Numbered from the stretch's first letter, positions 52,817 through 62,373 are shown. The stretch is 64,000 nucleotides of DNA from Ruminococcus bicirculans (ex Wegman et al. 2014) (GCF_000723465.1 NZ_HF545616.1:558001-622000), one strand, 5' to 3'. The notes: generated from the letters alone by a model not told the origin. Numbers and translations are program-made.

Positions 52817-52851
52817 AAAAACGGACGTTTCCATCGGAAACGTCCGTTTTT
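52817..52851. terminator. Bidirectional terminator between the regulator and scaffoldin genes
   Basis: Perfect 16-bp stem (AAAAACGGACGTTTCC arm) with a 3-nt loop, A5 and T5 on the two sides. Near copy of the hairpin at 49262. Confidence 0.9.
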
Positions 52852-52877
52852 ATAGCCAAAAGAAATATATTCGGTTA

Positions 52878-54395
52878 TTATTCTTCGTCCTTTGCGGCAA
52901 ATCTGTTGAAGATAAATGCAAATATCGCAAAAATAACATATCCTGCGGCAATGACAGTAAGAATGTTCTTTGTCATTTCAACGCCTGTTGACGGATTTAC
53001 TTTTGAGCTGTCAGCCTGCGATGAGGCCTCGTCAACTATCTGCTGTATCTTTTCTGTTGCCTGTGATTCTGTAAGCTTCTGCGAACTGTCGCCCTCGCTT
53101 ACTGTAGTAACAGCCGCACCGACATTTGAAGGCTGTCTGGCTGCTGTTGTGGTGGTGCTTTCAGGCTGTGTGTTTTCGTCAGCCTTTGGCTCTGTGCTTG
53201 CTGTTGTAGTCGTTGTGGTCGTTGTATCGTCAGCAGGCTTTGGTTCTGCCGCTGTGACCTTTGTAACGGCTGATGTGTCAACTGCTTCCTTGACAGGTGT
53301 TACTTCTACGGAAGCTATCTGAAAATCTGCATTTGCCTTTAAGTAATAAAGCTGTACGAAAACCTCGTCACTTGTTCTTGAAGGGTCAAGATCTGAGTAT
53401 ATCCACTGTGCTTCCTCGCCACCTGTGAGCTTCGTGCTCTGTGCAGACCAGCTTCCGTCAACCAACGCACCGACTGCACCGCTTGCGTTGCCTGATGACT
53501 TTACGTTGACCTTTACATTGTAATGCTGTGAATAGTCTGTTATGTAGTCAGAAAGCTTGAAACCGAACTGAAGGGAAGTTTCGCTGTTGAAGTCAGCGTC
53601 ACCCTGCTTGTGTGTGAAAAGCGGTTCGGACTCAGGCTGTGCAGATGTTGTGGTTGTGGTGGTTTCAACAGGCTTTGTTGTAGTTGTTGTAACTTTCTCA
53701 GACTTAGCCGTAGTTGTGGTAGTCGCTTCGGACTTGGTCGTAGTCTTTGCTGTAGTCGTCGTTGTAGTTGTGGTCGACTTTGATGTAGTTGTAGTAGCTT
53801 CAGCCTTAGATGAAGCAGTCGTAGTGGTCGTGGCAGGAGTTGTTGTGATCTCCTCCCCTGCACTGACAGTGAGCGGTGAACCCGCTGTAGGTGCTGAGTA
53901 TGAAACTGACTTGTATCCACCGTCAGCTTCCGCCACCATCGTTTCAACCTCTACCCAATAGTTTATCTTGCCTGTTACGCCGTCCTTTACCTTGAAAGTC
54001 GCAAGGGCAAGGTCTGTTCTGTCCTTTATGTTAGAACCTGTAAGGTTTGCACCGACTATTTTTATAGTGCCTGATGAAGCAACATAGTTGGTTATAACAG
54101 AGAATTTGCTTCCCACATTGTATGTACTCTCGCTCTCCTCATCGGTCGGCACATATACTGTTACCTTTGACGGGTCATAATGCAGGTCTATAGTGAAGCC
54201 TGCAACGCCTGTTTTATCAGGCTCAAGGCTCGCTTTTACGTTTATGCTGTCGCCTGCCTTTGCAAAGTTCTTGTCGCTTGTGAGCTTTATCTCGTTTCCG
54301 CCTGATGCACTAGCCACCGTGGAAACAATGCTCGTGAGCATAAGAAACGCTGTTGCCACCGACAGCGCCACCTTGTTTATTTTCAGTTTTTTCAT
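52878..54395 (-). CDS. Cell-wall-anchored cohesin protein (mini-scaffoldin)
   Basis: 505 residues. Signal peptide about 1-31. A single cohesin-like domain at about 33-170: 'DKNFAKAGDSINVKASLEPD', 'GVAGFTIDLHYDPSKVTVYV', 'LALATFKVKDGVTGKINYWV'. A Thr-rich linker of about 85 residues, a beta-rich domain at about 255-370 ('TSLQFGFKLSDYITDYSQHY'), a second linker, and 'VNPSTGVEMTK' plus a membrane helix and 'KDEE'. The sortase motif has Asn first. The ATG at 54395 has GGAGG 6 nt upstream. It would hold a dockerin protein at the wall; the divergent neighbour has a dockerin. Confidence 0.85.
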   Translation of the reverse strand: MKKLKINKVALSVATAFLMLTSIVSTVASASGGNEIKLTSDKNFAKAGDSINVKASLEPDKTGVAGFTIDLHYDPSKVTVYVPTDEESESTYNVGSKFSVITNYVASSGTIKIVGANLTGSNIKDRTDLALATFKVKDGVTGKINYWVEVETMVAEADGGYKSVSYSAPTAGSPLTVSAGEEITTTPATTTTTASSKAEATTTTSKSTTTTTTTTAKTTTKSEATTTTTAKSEKVTTTTTKPVETTTTTTSAQPESEPLFTHKQGDADFNSETSLQFGFKLSDYITDYSQHYNVKVNVKSSGNASGAVGALVDGSWSAQSTKLTGGEEAQWIYSDLDPSRTSDEVFVQLYYLKANADFQIASVEVTPVKEAVDTSAVTKVTAAEPKPADDTTTTTTTTASTEPKADENTQPESTTTTAARQPSNVGAAVTTVSEGDSSQKLTESQATEKIQQIVDEASSQADSSKVNPSTGVEMTKNILTVIAAGYVIFAIFAFIFNRFAAKDEE

Positions 54396-54478
54396 TTGAT
54401 ACCTCCGTTGCAAAATCGTGTTTTTCTGTCAGTATTTTGCTCTTGATTAATTTTGTTTACTATTGTTTTGTCTTTAAT

Positions 54479-54507
54479 TTGTAATATTTCATTATAAAAT
54501 ATTACAA
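54479..54507. promoter_or_regulatory. Operator-like inverted repeat in the scaffoldin leader
   Basis: TTGTAATATTT and AAATATTACAA (perfect 11-bp arms, 7-nt spacer) lie between the -10 (54533) and the RBS. It could be an operator or an RNA hairpin. Confidence 0.55.
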
Positions 54508-54532
54508 GTTCTGTTACCTTTGTCGTAATAGG

Positions 54533-54562
54533 ATTATATCACAATATAAAGTAACACGTCAA
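54533..54562 (-). promoter_or_regulatory. Sigma-A promoter of the scaffoldin gene
   Basis: On the minus strand TTGACG (54562-54557), 18 bp, TATAAT (54538-54533). It gives a leader of about 130 nt. Confidence 0.75.
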
Positions 54563-54742
54563 TAGTCAAAACAGCGAAAATAAGCATATTTTTTTGGATA
54601 TATTTATAATGAGAGCATTTGTGTCACAATATGTATGTACCGATCAACAGCAAAGCCACTAAATAGGCTGTAATAAATCTGTAACTTTTAAGCGAAAGCT
54701 GCATTTTACTAAATGTAAATTTTTTATGAATCAAAAAGACTG

Positions 54743-54772
54743 TTGACAAAGCCCTGAGAAATGTACTATAAT
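54743..54772 (+). promoter_or_regulatory. Sigma-A promoter of the SH3b-glucosaminidase-dockerin gene
   Basis: TTGACA (54743-54748), 18 bp, TATAAT (54767-54772). Leader of about 110 nt. The 495-bp gap between the two genes holds only the two promoters and the inverted repeat at 54479. Confidence 0.8.
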
Positions 54773-54890
54773 GAGGGTGAAGTTTTGTACTTGATACAGA
54801 AAAATGTACAAACCAATGTGTGTAAAAATAAGGACTTATACATAGGCGTGCCTTGTTGCGGTATTGCCTATATCTTCTGAGGTGAACGAG

Positions 54891-56636
54891 TTGATAAAAA
54901 AGATGATTTCATATATCCTGTCATTTGCTATTGCAGCGTCAATGGCGGCTTCATGTTTGACGGCTTCAGCGGCAAAAATGACGGGAAGCTGTACGGCAGA
55001 CGTTCTGAACGTTCGCAGCGGTGCAGGCACAGGCTATTCTAAAACAGGCACAGTAAGCTATGGCGACAGCCTGACTATACTTTCTGAAACCACCGACTCA
55101 AGCGGTGCGAAATGGTATAAGATATCATGCGGCAATGTGACGGGCTATGTTTCTGCTGCATATGTTCAGCTAACATCAAGCGGTTCACAGGGCAGTTCTG
55201 ACGCTGATTTTGAGAGCTATATGACAAAGCAGGGCTTTCCTGAAAGTTATAAGCCATATCTGCGAAAGCTCCATGAACAGCACCCAAAGTGGATATTTAC
55301 CGCTCAGAAGCTTGGCGTGGATTGGAACACTGCGTTAAAGGAAGAATGTGTTGTGGGCAGAAACCTTGTCCATTCTTCGGCACTTGCATCGTGGAAGTCT
55401 ATGGAAAAGGGTGCATATGATTTTAACGGCGGTTATTGGTATGGGCTTGACGGCTCATGGGTGGCGGCTTCAAAAGAGATCATAATGTATTATATGGATC
55501 CGAGAAATTTTCTCAACGATACATACATTTTCATGTTTGAAAATCAGTCATATGATCCCTCGTATCAGACGGAAAGCGGTGTAAAAACTATTCTTGCAGA
55601 CACTTTTATGAGCGGAAGCTACACTTGTCCTGACACAAAGAAAAAGTATACATATTCGCAGACCTTTATGGACGCTGCAAAGAAATCGGGCGTTTCACCT
55701 TATCACCTTGCTTCAAGGTGCAGGAACGAGCAGGGCGTAAATGGTGCGCCGCAATCCCTTGGTACTGTGAAAGGCTATGAGAATTATTTCAACTTCTTTG
55801 ACATTCAGGCTTATGCGACCTCCACCATGACAGCCGCAGAAATGGGCTGTAAGTATGCAAAAACTACTAATCCGACCTATCTTCTTCCTTGGACAAATCA
55901 GTACAAGTCCATAGTGGGCGGCTCGATATTCTTAGGCACAGGCTACATAACAAAGGGTCAGGATACCCTTTATCTGCAAAAATTCGATATGGTAGACGGC
56001 GGAAACGGGCTTTATTACCACCAGTATATGACCTGCGTTTTCGGTCAGGCGAATGAAGCCATTAGCCTAAAAAACGCCTATTCTCAGGATATTTTGAACA
56101 GCGCAATGGAGTTCAAGATACCTGTTTACAACAATATGCCTGATAAACTTTGCCCAAAGCCTACTAGCAGTGGAGATAACAACAATTATCTTAAATCTCT
56201 CAGCGTTTCAGGCACGAGTATTTCACCAAAATTCGATAAGTTCACCGCAAGCTATACTGCCAAAGTCAATGCGGAGGTTTCTTCTGTTACTGTTAATGCA
56301 AATCCGCTGGGCAAAAGTGCAAAGGTGTCTGGAAAGGGCAAGGTGAGCCTTAAAACCGGCGAAAACACTGTCAAGGTCACCTGCACAGCGGCAAGCGGTG
56401 TGAAACGGACATACACCATAAAAATAACAAGAAAAGCCGCTTCACAGACCTTGCAGCAGGGAGATGTGAACGGTGACAAGTATCTGACAGTTGTGGACGC
56501 TTTGCTCATGCTGCGTTACAATGCAGGCAAGACACAGCTTGATTCCGCTCAGCTAAAGCGTGCGGATATGAACGGTGATGGAAAGGTCGATGTTATCGAC
56601 GCTCTTACGCTGCTGAAAAAGATAAGTCAGAGTTAA
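54891..56636 (+). CDS. SH3b - glucosaminidase - cadherin-like - dockerin secreted autolysin
   Basis: 581 residues from a TTG at 54891 with GAGGTG 5 nt upstream; a TTG at 54864 has no RBS. Signal peptide about 1-28. A bacterial SH3 domain at about 30-90 ('DVLNVRSGAGTGYSKTGTVS'). A GH73-type beta-N-acetylglucosaminidase at about 110-420: 'SPYHLASRCRNEQGVNGAPQ' with the catalytic Glu in 'CRNEQG'. A cadherin-like beta-sandwich at about 430-515. A dockerin at 524-581 with two Ca-binding repeats, 'GDVNGDKYLTVVDALLM' and 'ADMNGDGKVDVIDALTLL'. It cuts peptidoglycan and may be docked on the cohesin protein next door. Confidence 0.93.
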   Translation: MIKKMISYILSFAIAASMAASCLTASAAKMTGSCTADVLNVRSGAGTGYSKTGTVSYGDSLTILSETTDSSGAKWYKISCGNVTGYVSAAYVQLTSSGSQGSSDADFESYMTKQGFPESYKPYLRKLHEQHPKWIFTAQKLGVDWNTALKEECVVGRNLVHSSALASWKSMEKGAYDFNGGYWYGLDGSWVAASKEIIMYYMDPRNFLNDTYIFMFENQSYDPSYQTESGVKTILADTFMSGSYTCPDTKKKYTYSQTFMDAAKKSGVSPYHLASRCRNEQGVNGAPQSLGTVKGYENYFNFFDIQAYATSTMTAAEMGCKYAKTTNPTYLLPWTNQYKSIVGGSIFLGTGYITKGQDTLYLQKFDMVDGGNGLYYHQYMTCVFGQANEAISLKNAYSQDILNSAMEFKIPVYNNMPDKLCPKPTSSGDNNNYLKSLSVSGTSISPKFDKFTASYTAKVNAEVSSVTVNANPLGKSAKVSGKGKVSLKTGENTVKVTCTAASGVKRTYTIKITRKAASQTLQQGDVNGDKYLTVVDALLMLRYNAGKTQLDSAQLKRADMNGDGKVDVIDALTLLKKISQS

Positions 56637-56641
56637 AAATG

Positions 56642-56680
56642 AAAAAAAAACAGGAGCGTTACCACCATGGTACGCTCCTG
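56642..56680 (-). terminator. Terminator of the 57-residue gene (minus)
   Basis: Stem CAGGAGCGT(T)ACC with its complement and a 5-nt loop; on the minus strand it is followed by T9. Little use for the plus gene, since that side has no T run. Confidence 0.8.
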
Positions 56681-56688
56681 CATGAGGG

Positions 56689-56862
56689 CTATTTCATCAT
56701 CATTGAAATGCCGTCCATTACGTCACCGATAGCTCTGATAGCACGTCCTGTGCGGCTTTTGAGCATTTTCTTTTCGCTTGATGTCGCCTCTGTGACTGCA
56801 TAAGCCACTGTTCCTGCGGCTATCGCCATTGAAACGCCTGTTATCATTGACTTCATCTTCAT
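56689..56862 (-). CDS. 57-residue membrane-associated peptide
   Basis: GGAGG lies 8 nt before the ATG at 56862. Residues about 7-25 form a small Ala/Val/Thr helix, followed by a basic, helical tail ('KKMLKSRTGRAIRAIGDVM') with 'GISMMMK' at the end. YtxH-like in layout but too short to assign. It has its own terminator, so it is expressed separately. Confidence 0.65.
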   Translation of the reverse strand: MKMKSMITGVSMAIAAGTVAYAVTEATSSEKKMLKSRTGRAIRAIGDVMDGISMMMK

Positions 56863-57130
56863 TGCTGTTTCCTCCTTTTTTCTTTGTAATATTATTTTTC
56901 GCAGTAAGAGAACAGCTATGCCATGCAAATGAAGTCAAGAGGGTTGACGGTATTTTCCCGTGAATGTTCGTATTTTGTGGTGTTGTGAAAGATTTTTCAG
57001 TTGATGTTTAGTGCTATTGTATAAAATGTGATTAAAATTTTTGCAATTTATATGTAAAAGTAAAAGAGATATGTTCATATCTCAAACGTTTAGTATAAAT
57101 ATTATTCATAGATATATAATAAATATGTAT
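56863..57130. other. Intergenic region before the leu operon
   Basis: No gene seen. It contains a perfect palindrome GAGATATG-TT-CATATCTC (57066-57083) that ends 48 bp before the leuC -35. No T-box or riboswitch fold was recognised. Confidence 0.5.
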
Positions 57131-57159
57131 TTGCATTAACATCAAAATAGTGGTATAAT
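57131..57159 (+). promoter_or_regulatory. Sigma-A promoter of the leu operon
   Basis: TTGCAT (57131-57136), 17 bp, TATAAT (57154-57159). Leader of about 60 nt with a small hairpin (GATCT/AGATC). Confidence 0.7.
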
Positions 57160-57224
57160 AAATGGGTATAAAAAATAAAGGATCTTGGTAAACTCTGAGA
57201 TCTGATAGTAAGGAGTAATATTAA

Positions 57225-58487
57225 ATGGGTATGACAATGACTCAGAAAATTCTGGCAGCCCACGCAGGTCTTGACGAAGTCAAGGCAGGTCAGCTTATAA
57301 TGGCGAACCTTGACCTGGTTCTCGGCAACGACGTTACGTCCCCTGTGGCTATCAACGAGTTCAATAAAGCGGGCTTTACAGATGTTTTCGATAAGAATAA
57401 GGTCACAATGGTCATGGATCACTTTGCACCTAACAAGGATATCAAATCCGCTACACAGTGCAAGACCTGCCGTGATTTTGCTTCAAAGTATGACATAAAG
57501 AATTATTTCGACGTTGGCGATATGGGCATTGAACACGCTCTGCTTCCTGAAAAAGGACTTGTCGCTCCAGGCGACTGCGTTATCGGTGCTGACTCACATA
57601 CTTGTACATACGGCGCACTTGGCGCATTCTCAACAGGTATCGGCTCAACAGATATGTGCGCAGGCATGGCAAAGGGAAAGACTTGGTTCAAAGTCCCTGC
57701 CGCTATCAAGTTCAATATCGTAGGCAAGCTTCCAAAGTATAGTGCCGCTAAGGACGTTATACTTCATATAATCGGCATGATAGGCGTTGACGGCGCACTT
57801 TACAAGTCTATGGAATTTTCAGGCGAGGGTCTGAAAAACCTCTCCATGGAGGACAGGCTTTGCATGGCTAACATGGCTATCGAAGCAGGTGCTAAGAACG
57901 GCATATTTGCAGTTGACGATGTTACACTTGATTACATCAAGGATAAGGTAGACAGAGAGTATAAGATATACAAGGCTGACGATGACGCTGAGTATGAGGC
58001 TGAATATACTATCGACCTCAGCCAGATAAAGCCTACAGTCGCTTTCCCGCATCTGCCTGAGAACGCAAGAACATTTGACGATATCCCGGAGGTCAAGATA
58101 GATCAGGTTGTCATCGGCTCATGTACGAACGGCAGGATAGAGGATCTGAGATGTGCCGCTGAGATACTTGACGGCAAAAAGGTGGCAAAGAACGTTAGAT
58201 GTATCGTTATCCCTGCCACACAGAAGGTATATATGCAGGCCATGAAAGAGGGTCTGCTGGAGATATTCATAAATGCAGGCTGTGCGGTTTCTACACCTAC
58301 CTGCGGTCCATGTCTTGGCGGACATATGGGTATTCTTGCAAAGGGCGAAAGAGCCGTTGCAACAACAAACAGAAATTTCGTGGGACGTATGGGTCACCCA
58401 GAATCAGAGGTTTATCTGGCTTCACCTTACGTTGCCGCCGCTTCAGCTGTGACAGGCAAGATCTCACAGCCGTCGGAAGTTATGTGA
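57225..58487 (+). CDS. leuC: 3-isopropylmalate dehydratase large subunit
   Basis: 420 residues, the archaeal/clostridial short type. Fe-S ligands: Cys in '[15 protein letters not shown]' and in '[13 protein letters not shown]'. '[20 protein letters not shown]' is the substrate region. It isomerises 2-isopropylmalate to 3-isopropylmalate with LeuD. First gene of the leu operon; AAGGAG RBS. Confidence 0.96.
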   Translation: MGMTMTQKILAAHAGLDEVKAGQLIMANLDLVLGNDVTSPVAINEFNKAGFTDVFDKNKVTMVMDHFAPNKDIKSATQCKTCRDFASKYDIKNYFDVGDMGIEHALLPEKGLVAPGDCVIGADSHTCTYGALGAFSTGIGSTDMCAGMAKGKTWFKVPAAIKFNIVGKLPKYSAAKDVILHIIGMIGVDGALYKSMEFSGEGLKNLSMEDRLCMANMAIEAGAKNGIFAVDDVTLDYIKDKVDREYKIYKADDDAEYEAEYTIDLSQIKPTVAFPHLPENARTFDDIPEVKIDQVVIGSCTNGRIEDLRCAAEILDGKKVAKNVRCIVIPATQKVYMQAMKEGLLEIFINAGCAVSTPTCGPCLGGHMGILAKGERAVATTNRNFVGRMGHPESEVYLASPYVAAASAVTGKISQPSEVM

Positions 58488-58578
58488 TATTCGGGGAGAA
58501 AATCAGCTGACAGATCTTGCGTTGGGGGAATAATTGATATGCGGCATGACCGCATATACGACTTGGGAGCGAGAACAG

Positions 58579-58968
58579 ATGAAAAATTATCTTAGGGAAA
58601 TATTCTCCGATATACTTCTTAGTATTGTTACAAAGAAGTACGGAACTTCACTAAATGACTATCAGCGTGAGGAGAAGGCTGACGAGATCATTCAGGAACT
58701 CCATGACAAAAATACATTTACCGTGGAAATGACGCAGGCTCTTATTGACAAGAAGGGCTTCAATACCTTTTATACCTCCAATATCGGGGGTACACCTGTG
58801 TATGCTCTCGTTAAAGAGGGAATGTTCCACAAGGTAAAGATCTGCTATTTTATTACAAGAAACAAGGATACTATAGACGGCCCGTACCTTGAAAAGATAT
58901 ATGAAGAGCTTAGAAAACAGGCGATAGGAGAAAATATATTCCATTCGTCAGAGTTCAAGCAGGGCTGA
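58579..58968 (+). CDS. 129-residue protein of unknown function between leuC and leuD
   Basis: The ATG at 58579 with GGGAG upstream was chosen; an earlier start at 58534 adds 15 residues. It is cytoplasmic, with an N-terminal helix ('LREIFSDILLSIVTKKYG') and an alpha/beta core ('IGGTPVYALVKEGMFHKVKI'). No family recognised. It is in the same direction with a 26-bp gap to leuD, so it is in the operon. Role in leucine synthesis is only suggested by position. Confidence 0.7.
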   Translation: MKNYLREIFSDILLSIVTKKYGTSLNDYQREEKADEIIQELHDKNTFTVEMTQALIDKKGFNTFYTSNIGGTPVYALVKEGMFHKVKICYFITRNKDTIDGPYLEKIYEELRKQAIGENIFHSSEFKQG

Positions 58969-58995
58969 TAAAGTTTGACGAAAGGGGTTTTCATA

Positions 58996-59475
58996 ATGAA
59001 AGCTTGCGGAAAAGTACATAAATACGGGGATAACGTAGACACAGACGTTATTATCCCTGCAAGATACCTCAACACACCTGATATGCAGGAGCTTGCACAG
59101 CACTGCATGGAGGATATTGACGTTGACTTTGCAAAGAACGTTCAAAAGGGCGATATAATGGTAGCAAAGAGCAATTTCGGCTGCGGTTCATCAAGAGAGC
59201 ATGCGCCTGCTGCTATCAAGGCGAGCGGAATATCCTGCGTTATAGCAAAGACATTCGCAAGAATATTCTACAGAAACGCTATAAATATCGGACTTCCTAT
59301 CATCGAGTGCGAGGAAGCTGCTGAGAAGATAGATAACGGTGACGAGGTGGAGATAGATTTCGACAGTGGCGTTATCACAAACAAGACCAAGAATGAGACT
59401 TATCAGGGTCAGTCATTCCCTGAGTTTCTTATCAATATCATCAACAGCAATGGTCTTCTTAACTCACTTAAATAA
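58996..59475 (+). CDS. leuD: 3-isopropylmalate dehydratase small subunit
   Basis: 159 residues. '[19 protein letters not shown]' and the '[13 protein letters not shown]' substrate loop. ATG at 58996 with AAAGGGG upstream; an earlier in-frame start at 58975 adds seven residues. Partner of LeuC. Confidence 0.95.
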   Translation: MKACGKVHKYGDNVDTDVIIPARYLNTPDMQELAQHCMEDIDVDFAKNVQKGDIMVAKSNFGCGSSREHAPAAIKASGISCVIAKTFARIFYRNAINIGLPIIECEEAAEKIDNGDEVEIDFDSGVITNKTKNETYQGQSFPEFLINIINSNGLLNSLK

Positions 59476-59549
59476 GATATTTTGAAGCTTTAAGGGGGGA
59501 TCTCTCAAAAGGGGTCGCCCTTGAACTGTTTCTATGAAGGGGTGAAGCT

Positions 59550-60224
59550 ATGAAAGCTGAAAAGCTATTTGCGGCACTTGCAGCAGGGGTAATGCTGGTG
59601 TGCAGCGCAGGCTGCTCGAAAAAAGAGGAGAGCAGCGGTAAATTTGAATACAGCAGCAAGGATTTTCTGCCTTTTATGGTAATGGTGGACGGCAGCAAGA
59701 TAGACCTGACCCTAAGCTCTGCAGAGATAAACAGAAAGCTTGGCGGCAGTTTTGCAAGGGGAACTGCTTCAAACAGCAGTATAGTGCTTGTAGAAAAGGA
59801 CGAAAAGACCGATAAAAAAGGCGTTACAACAAAGACCTTTGCCTGCAATAAGCCTGAGATAAATGGTGCTGGATTTTCCACTTTCAACGGACTTTGGGCG
59901 AATATAGACGAAGCAAGCATAGACAGCACTGTTTCACCCAACAGCATAAAGGTCAAAGGCTCTGACGGTTTGTCTTACTACTGGTCATATTATATGGACG
60001 GTGAGGAGATAGACTATAGTCAGGTGAACTTTGACGGCACTGATACGGCGGACAGTTATATGCAGTATCAGCTCAAAGGCATGGCTGCTGACGATTATTG
60101 CAAAAAGAAGCTTATTGACGGCGAGTGTTCGGTCTATACAGGCATTTTGTTCATGACAGCCGAAAAGCAGAGCTATTCCTGCGAGATAAGCGTTTCGACT
60201 TTAAATTCTGAGGAGGAAAAATAA
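59550..60224 (+). CDS. Lipoprotein of unknown function between leuD and leuB
   Basis: 224 residues. A clear lipobox 'LVCSAGC' ends the signal (Cys about residue 23), so it is exported and membrane-anchored. The rest is beta-rich with no family recognised ('[20 protein letters not shown]'). It ends 1 bp before the leuB ATG, so leuB translation is coupled to it. Odd in a biosynthetic operon. Confidence 0.75.
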   Translation: MKAEKLFAALAAGVMLVCSAGCSKKEESSGKFEYSSKDFLPFMVMVDGSKIDLTLSSAEINRKLGGSFARGTASNSSIVLVEKDEKTDKKGVTTKTFACNKPEINGAGFSTFNGLWANIDEASIDSTVSPNSIKVKGSDGLSYYWSYYMDGEEIDYSQVNFDGTDTADSYMQYQLKGMAADDYCKKKLIDGECSVYTGILFMTAEKQSYSCEISVSTLNSEEEK

Positions 60225-60225
60225 C

Positions 60226-61308
60226 ATGGAAAAGAAAATAACAGTTATAAAGGGCGACGGGATAGGCCCTGAAATAGTAACAGAAGCACAGAAGGTCCTC
60301 GACAAGGTTGCTGAAAAGTTCGGTCATAAGTTTGTTTATACTGATATCCTTATGGGCGGCTGTTCTATAGATAAATATGGCGTTCCGCTTACAGACGAGG
60401 CTGTCGAGATAGCAAAGAACTCAGACGCAGTTCTGCTTGGCTCTATCGGCGGAAATACTTCCACTTCACCATGGTATAAGCTTGCTCCGAACCTCAGGCC
60501 TGAAGCCGGACTCCTGAAAATAAGAAAAGAGCTTGGTCTGTTCGCTAACCTGCGTCCTGCAAATCTTTATCCTGAGCTTAGAGAAGCTTGCCCCCTTAAG
60601 GACGATATAATCGGCGACGGCTTCGACATGATGATAATGAGAGAGCTTACAGGCGGTCTGTATTTTGGTGCGAGAAAGACAGAGAACGTTGACGGCGTTG
60701 AAACTGCCGTTGATACTCTTACATATAACGAGAACGAGATAAGAAGAATTGCTATCCGTGGCTTTGACATCGCCATGAAGAGAAGAAAGAAAGTTACAAG
60801 CGTTGATAAGGCTAACGTTCTTGATTCTTCAAGACTTTGGAGAAAGGTAGTAAACGAGGTAGCTAAGGATTATCCTGAGGTCGAGCTTGAGCATATGCTC
60901 GTTGACAACTGCGCAATGCAGCTTGTAAGAGATCCTAAGCAGTTTGACGTTATCCTTACAGAGAATATGTTCGGTGATATCCTTTCTGACGAGGCTGCAA
61001 TGATATCAGGCTCACTTGGTATGCTGGCTTCCGCTTCACTGAACGACACAAAGTTCGGTATGTATGAGCCTAGCCACGGCTCTGCACCTGATATCGCAGG
61101 ACAGGATAAGGCTAATCCTATCGCTACTATACTTTCAGCTTCAATGCTCCTGAGATTTTCTTTCGATATGGATAAGGAAGCAGACGCTATCGACAATGCT
61201 GTCAAGAAAGTCCTTGAAGCAGGCTACAGAACAGGGGATATCATGTCAGAGGACATGAAGCTCGTTGGCTGTAAGGAAATGGGCAGTCTTGTTGCAGATA
61301 TGATATAA
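60226..61308 (+). CDS. leuB: 3-isopropylmalate dehydrogenase
   Basis: 360 residues. '[20 protein letters not shown]' at the start, '[13 protein letters not shown]' at the substrate site, '[20 protein letters not shown]' and '[20 protein letters not shown]' near the metal site. It oxidises and decarboxylates 3-isopropylmalate to the leucine precursor using NAD. GGAGG RBS inside the lipoprotein end. Confidence 0.97.
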   Translation: MEKKITVIKGDGIGPEIVTEAQKVLDKVAEKFGHKFVYTDILMGGCSIDKYGVPLTDEAVEIAKNSDAVLLGSIGGNTSTSPWYKLAPNLRPEAGLLKIRKELGLFANLRPANLYPELREACPLKDDIIGDGFDMMIMRELTGGLYFGARKTENVDGVETAVDTLTYNENEIRRIAIRGFDIAMKRRKKVTSVDKANVLDSSRLWRKVVNEVAKDYPEVELEHMLVDNCAMQLVRDPKQFDVILTENMFGDILSDEAAMISGSLGMLASASLNDTKFGMYEPSHGSAPDIAGQDKANPIATILSASMLLRFSFDMDKEADAIDNAVKKVLEAGYRTGDIMSEDMKLVGCKEMGSLVADMI

Positions 61309-61342
61309 CAGCACGATACCAGTTTTCAGACGGTGATAATAA

Positions 61343-62308
61343 ATGTATTATTATATTTACGGAATAACAGACAAGGGAAATTACCGTGAACAGAATGAGG
61401 ACTGCATTTTAATAGACCACGAGGTCATCAACAGCGGCAGCTATGAATCAACTGTCGCTGCTCCTTTTATTGCAGCCGTTTGCGACGGCGTTGGTGGAGA
61501 AAATGCAGGAGAGGTCGCCTCGGAGCTTTGTTTAAGGCATCTTTCCATTCTTGAATATAATTCAGGGGTGGATATGAAAAGAACGCTTATCGATGTTCAC
61601 AACAAAATAAAAAAGCAGGGCGTAAGGGCTGAAAACGCTGCAAATATGCAGACCACCCTGTGTTGCCTTGCAGTGGACGAGGAAAGCAGAGCAATGTGCA
61701 TAAACGTTGGCGACAGCAGAATGTACCGCTATGTGAACGGCACTATCAGACAGATATCTGTTGACCAATCCTATGCACGATATATGTATGAGCATGGCAG
61801 GATAGAAGATGTGTCAGAGCTTGAGCCACAGTATCAGAATGCCATAATATCTTCTATCGGCAGCACTCTCAATGAACCTGATGTGGCACAAACACCGTTG
61901 GTGGCTGATTTTGGCAAAGAACCTGACGATATGATAATCATAGTGTCAGACGGCGTGTCGGATTACGTTTCTGAGGAAGAAATGGTGGTGGGCCTTGGTC
62001 TTGACCTTTCTGTTTCTGAAAAGCTAGGCGCTATAATGGAGCTTGCCCTCACAAACGGCGGAACTGACAATGTTTCCGTTGTGGGCATAAAACCTTATCT
62101 TGACGATCATGAGCTTAAAACGCTCACAGCAAAAAAGGCTGTGGAAAAGACAGTGAGCGTGCAGGATATGCTTGAAAGTAAGAAGCCTGAAAAGGCGGAA
62201 GCTGTAGAGGAAAAGAAGCCTGACGAGCAGGCAAAGCTTTTCTCTGATACGGTGGACGAGCTTATGAGCCAAATGAATGAAAGTATTGACTTTTTAAAGC
62301 AGATATAG
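61343..62308 (+). CDS. PP2C-family Ser/Thr phosphatase
   Basis: 321 residues. Metal-binding motifs: 'GNYREQNEDCILIDHE', 'AAVCDGVGGENAGEVASEL', 'INVGDSRMYRY', 'IIVSDGVSDYVSEEE' and 'NGGTDNVSVVGI'. The catalytic domain covers about 1-245, followed by a Lys/Glu-rich tail without a membrane helix. No Hanks-type kinase is adjacent. Lies between leuB and ilvB in the same direction. Confidence 0.93.
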   Translation: MYYYIYGITDKGNYREQNEDCILIDHEVINSGSYESTVAAPFIAAVCDGVGGENAGEVASELCLRHLSILEYNSGVDMKRTLIDVHNKIKKQGVRAENAANMQTTLCCLAVDEESRAMCINVGDSRMYRYVNGTIRQISVDQSYARYMYEHGRIEDVSELEPQYQNAIISSIGSTLNEPDVAQTPLVADFGKEPDDMIIIVSDGVSDYVSEEEMVVGLGLDLSVSEKLGAIMELALTNGGTDNVSVVGIKPYLDDHELKTLTAKKAVEKTVSVQDMLESKKPEKAEAVEEKKPDEQAKLFSDTVDELMSQMNESIDFLKQI

Positions 62309-62373
62309 TATAATCATATATTGATATATTTTTATGATCTTAGATGTATTTTGTAATTTGGAGGAAATAAAAA

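Noticed and set aside
53587-53961. Val-rich 124-codon frame on the plus strand
   Set aside because: It is the antisense of the Thr-rich linker of the cohesin protein; Val repeats come from reading ACA/ACT codons backwards.
57160-57224. T-box or leucine attenuator before leuC
   Set aside because: The leader is only about 60 nt, with no T-box sequence, no Leu codon run and no terminator hairpin.
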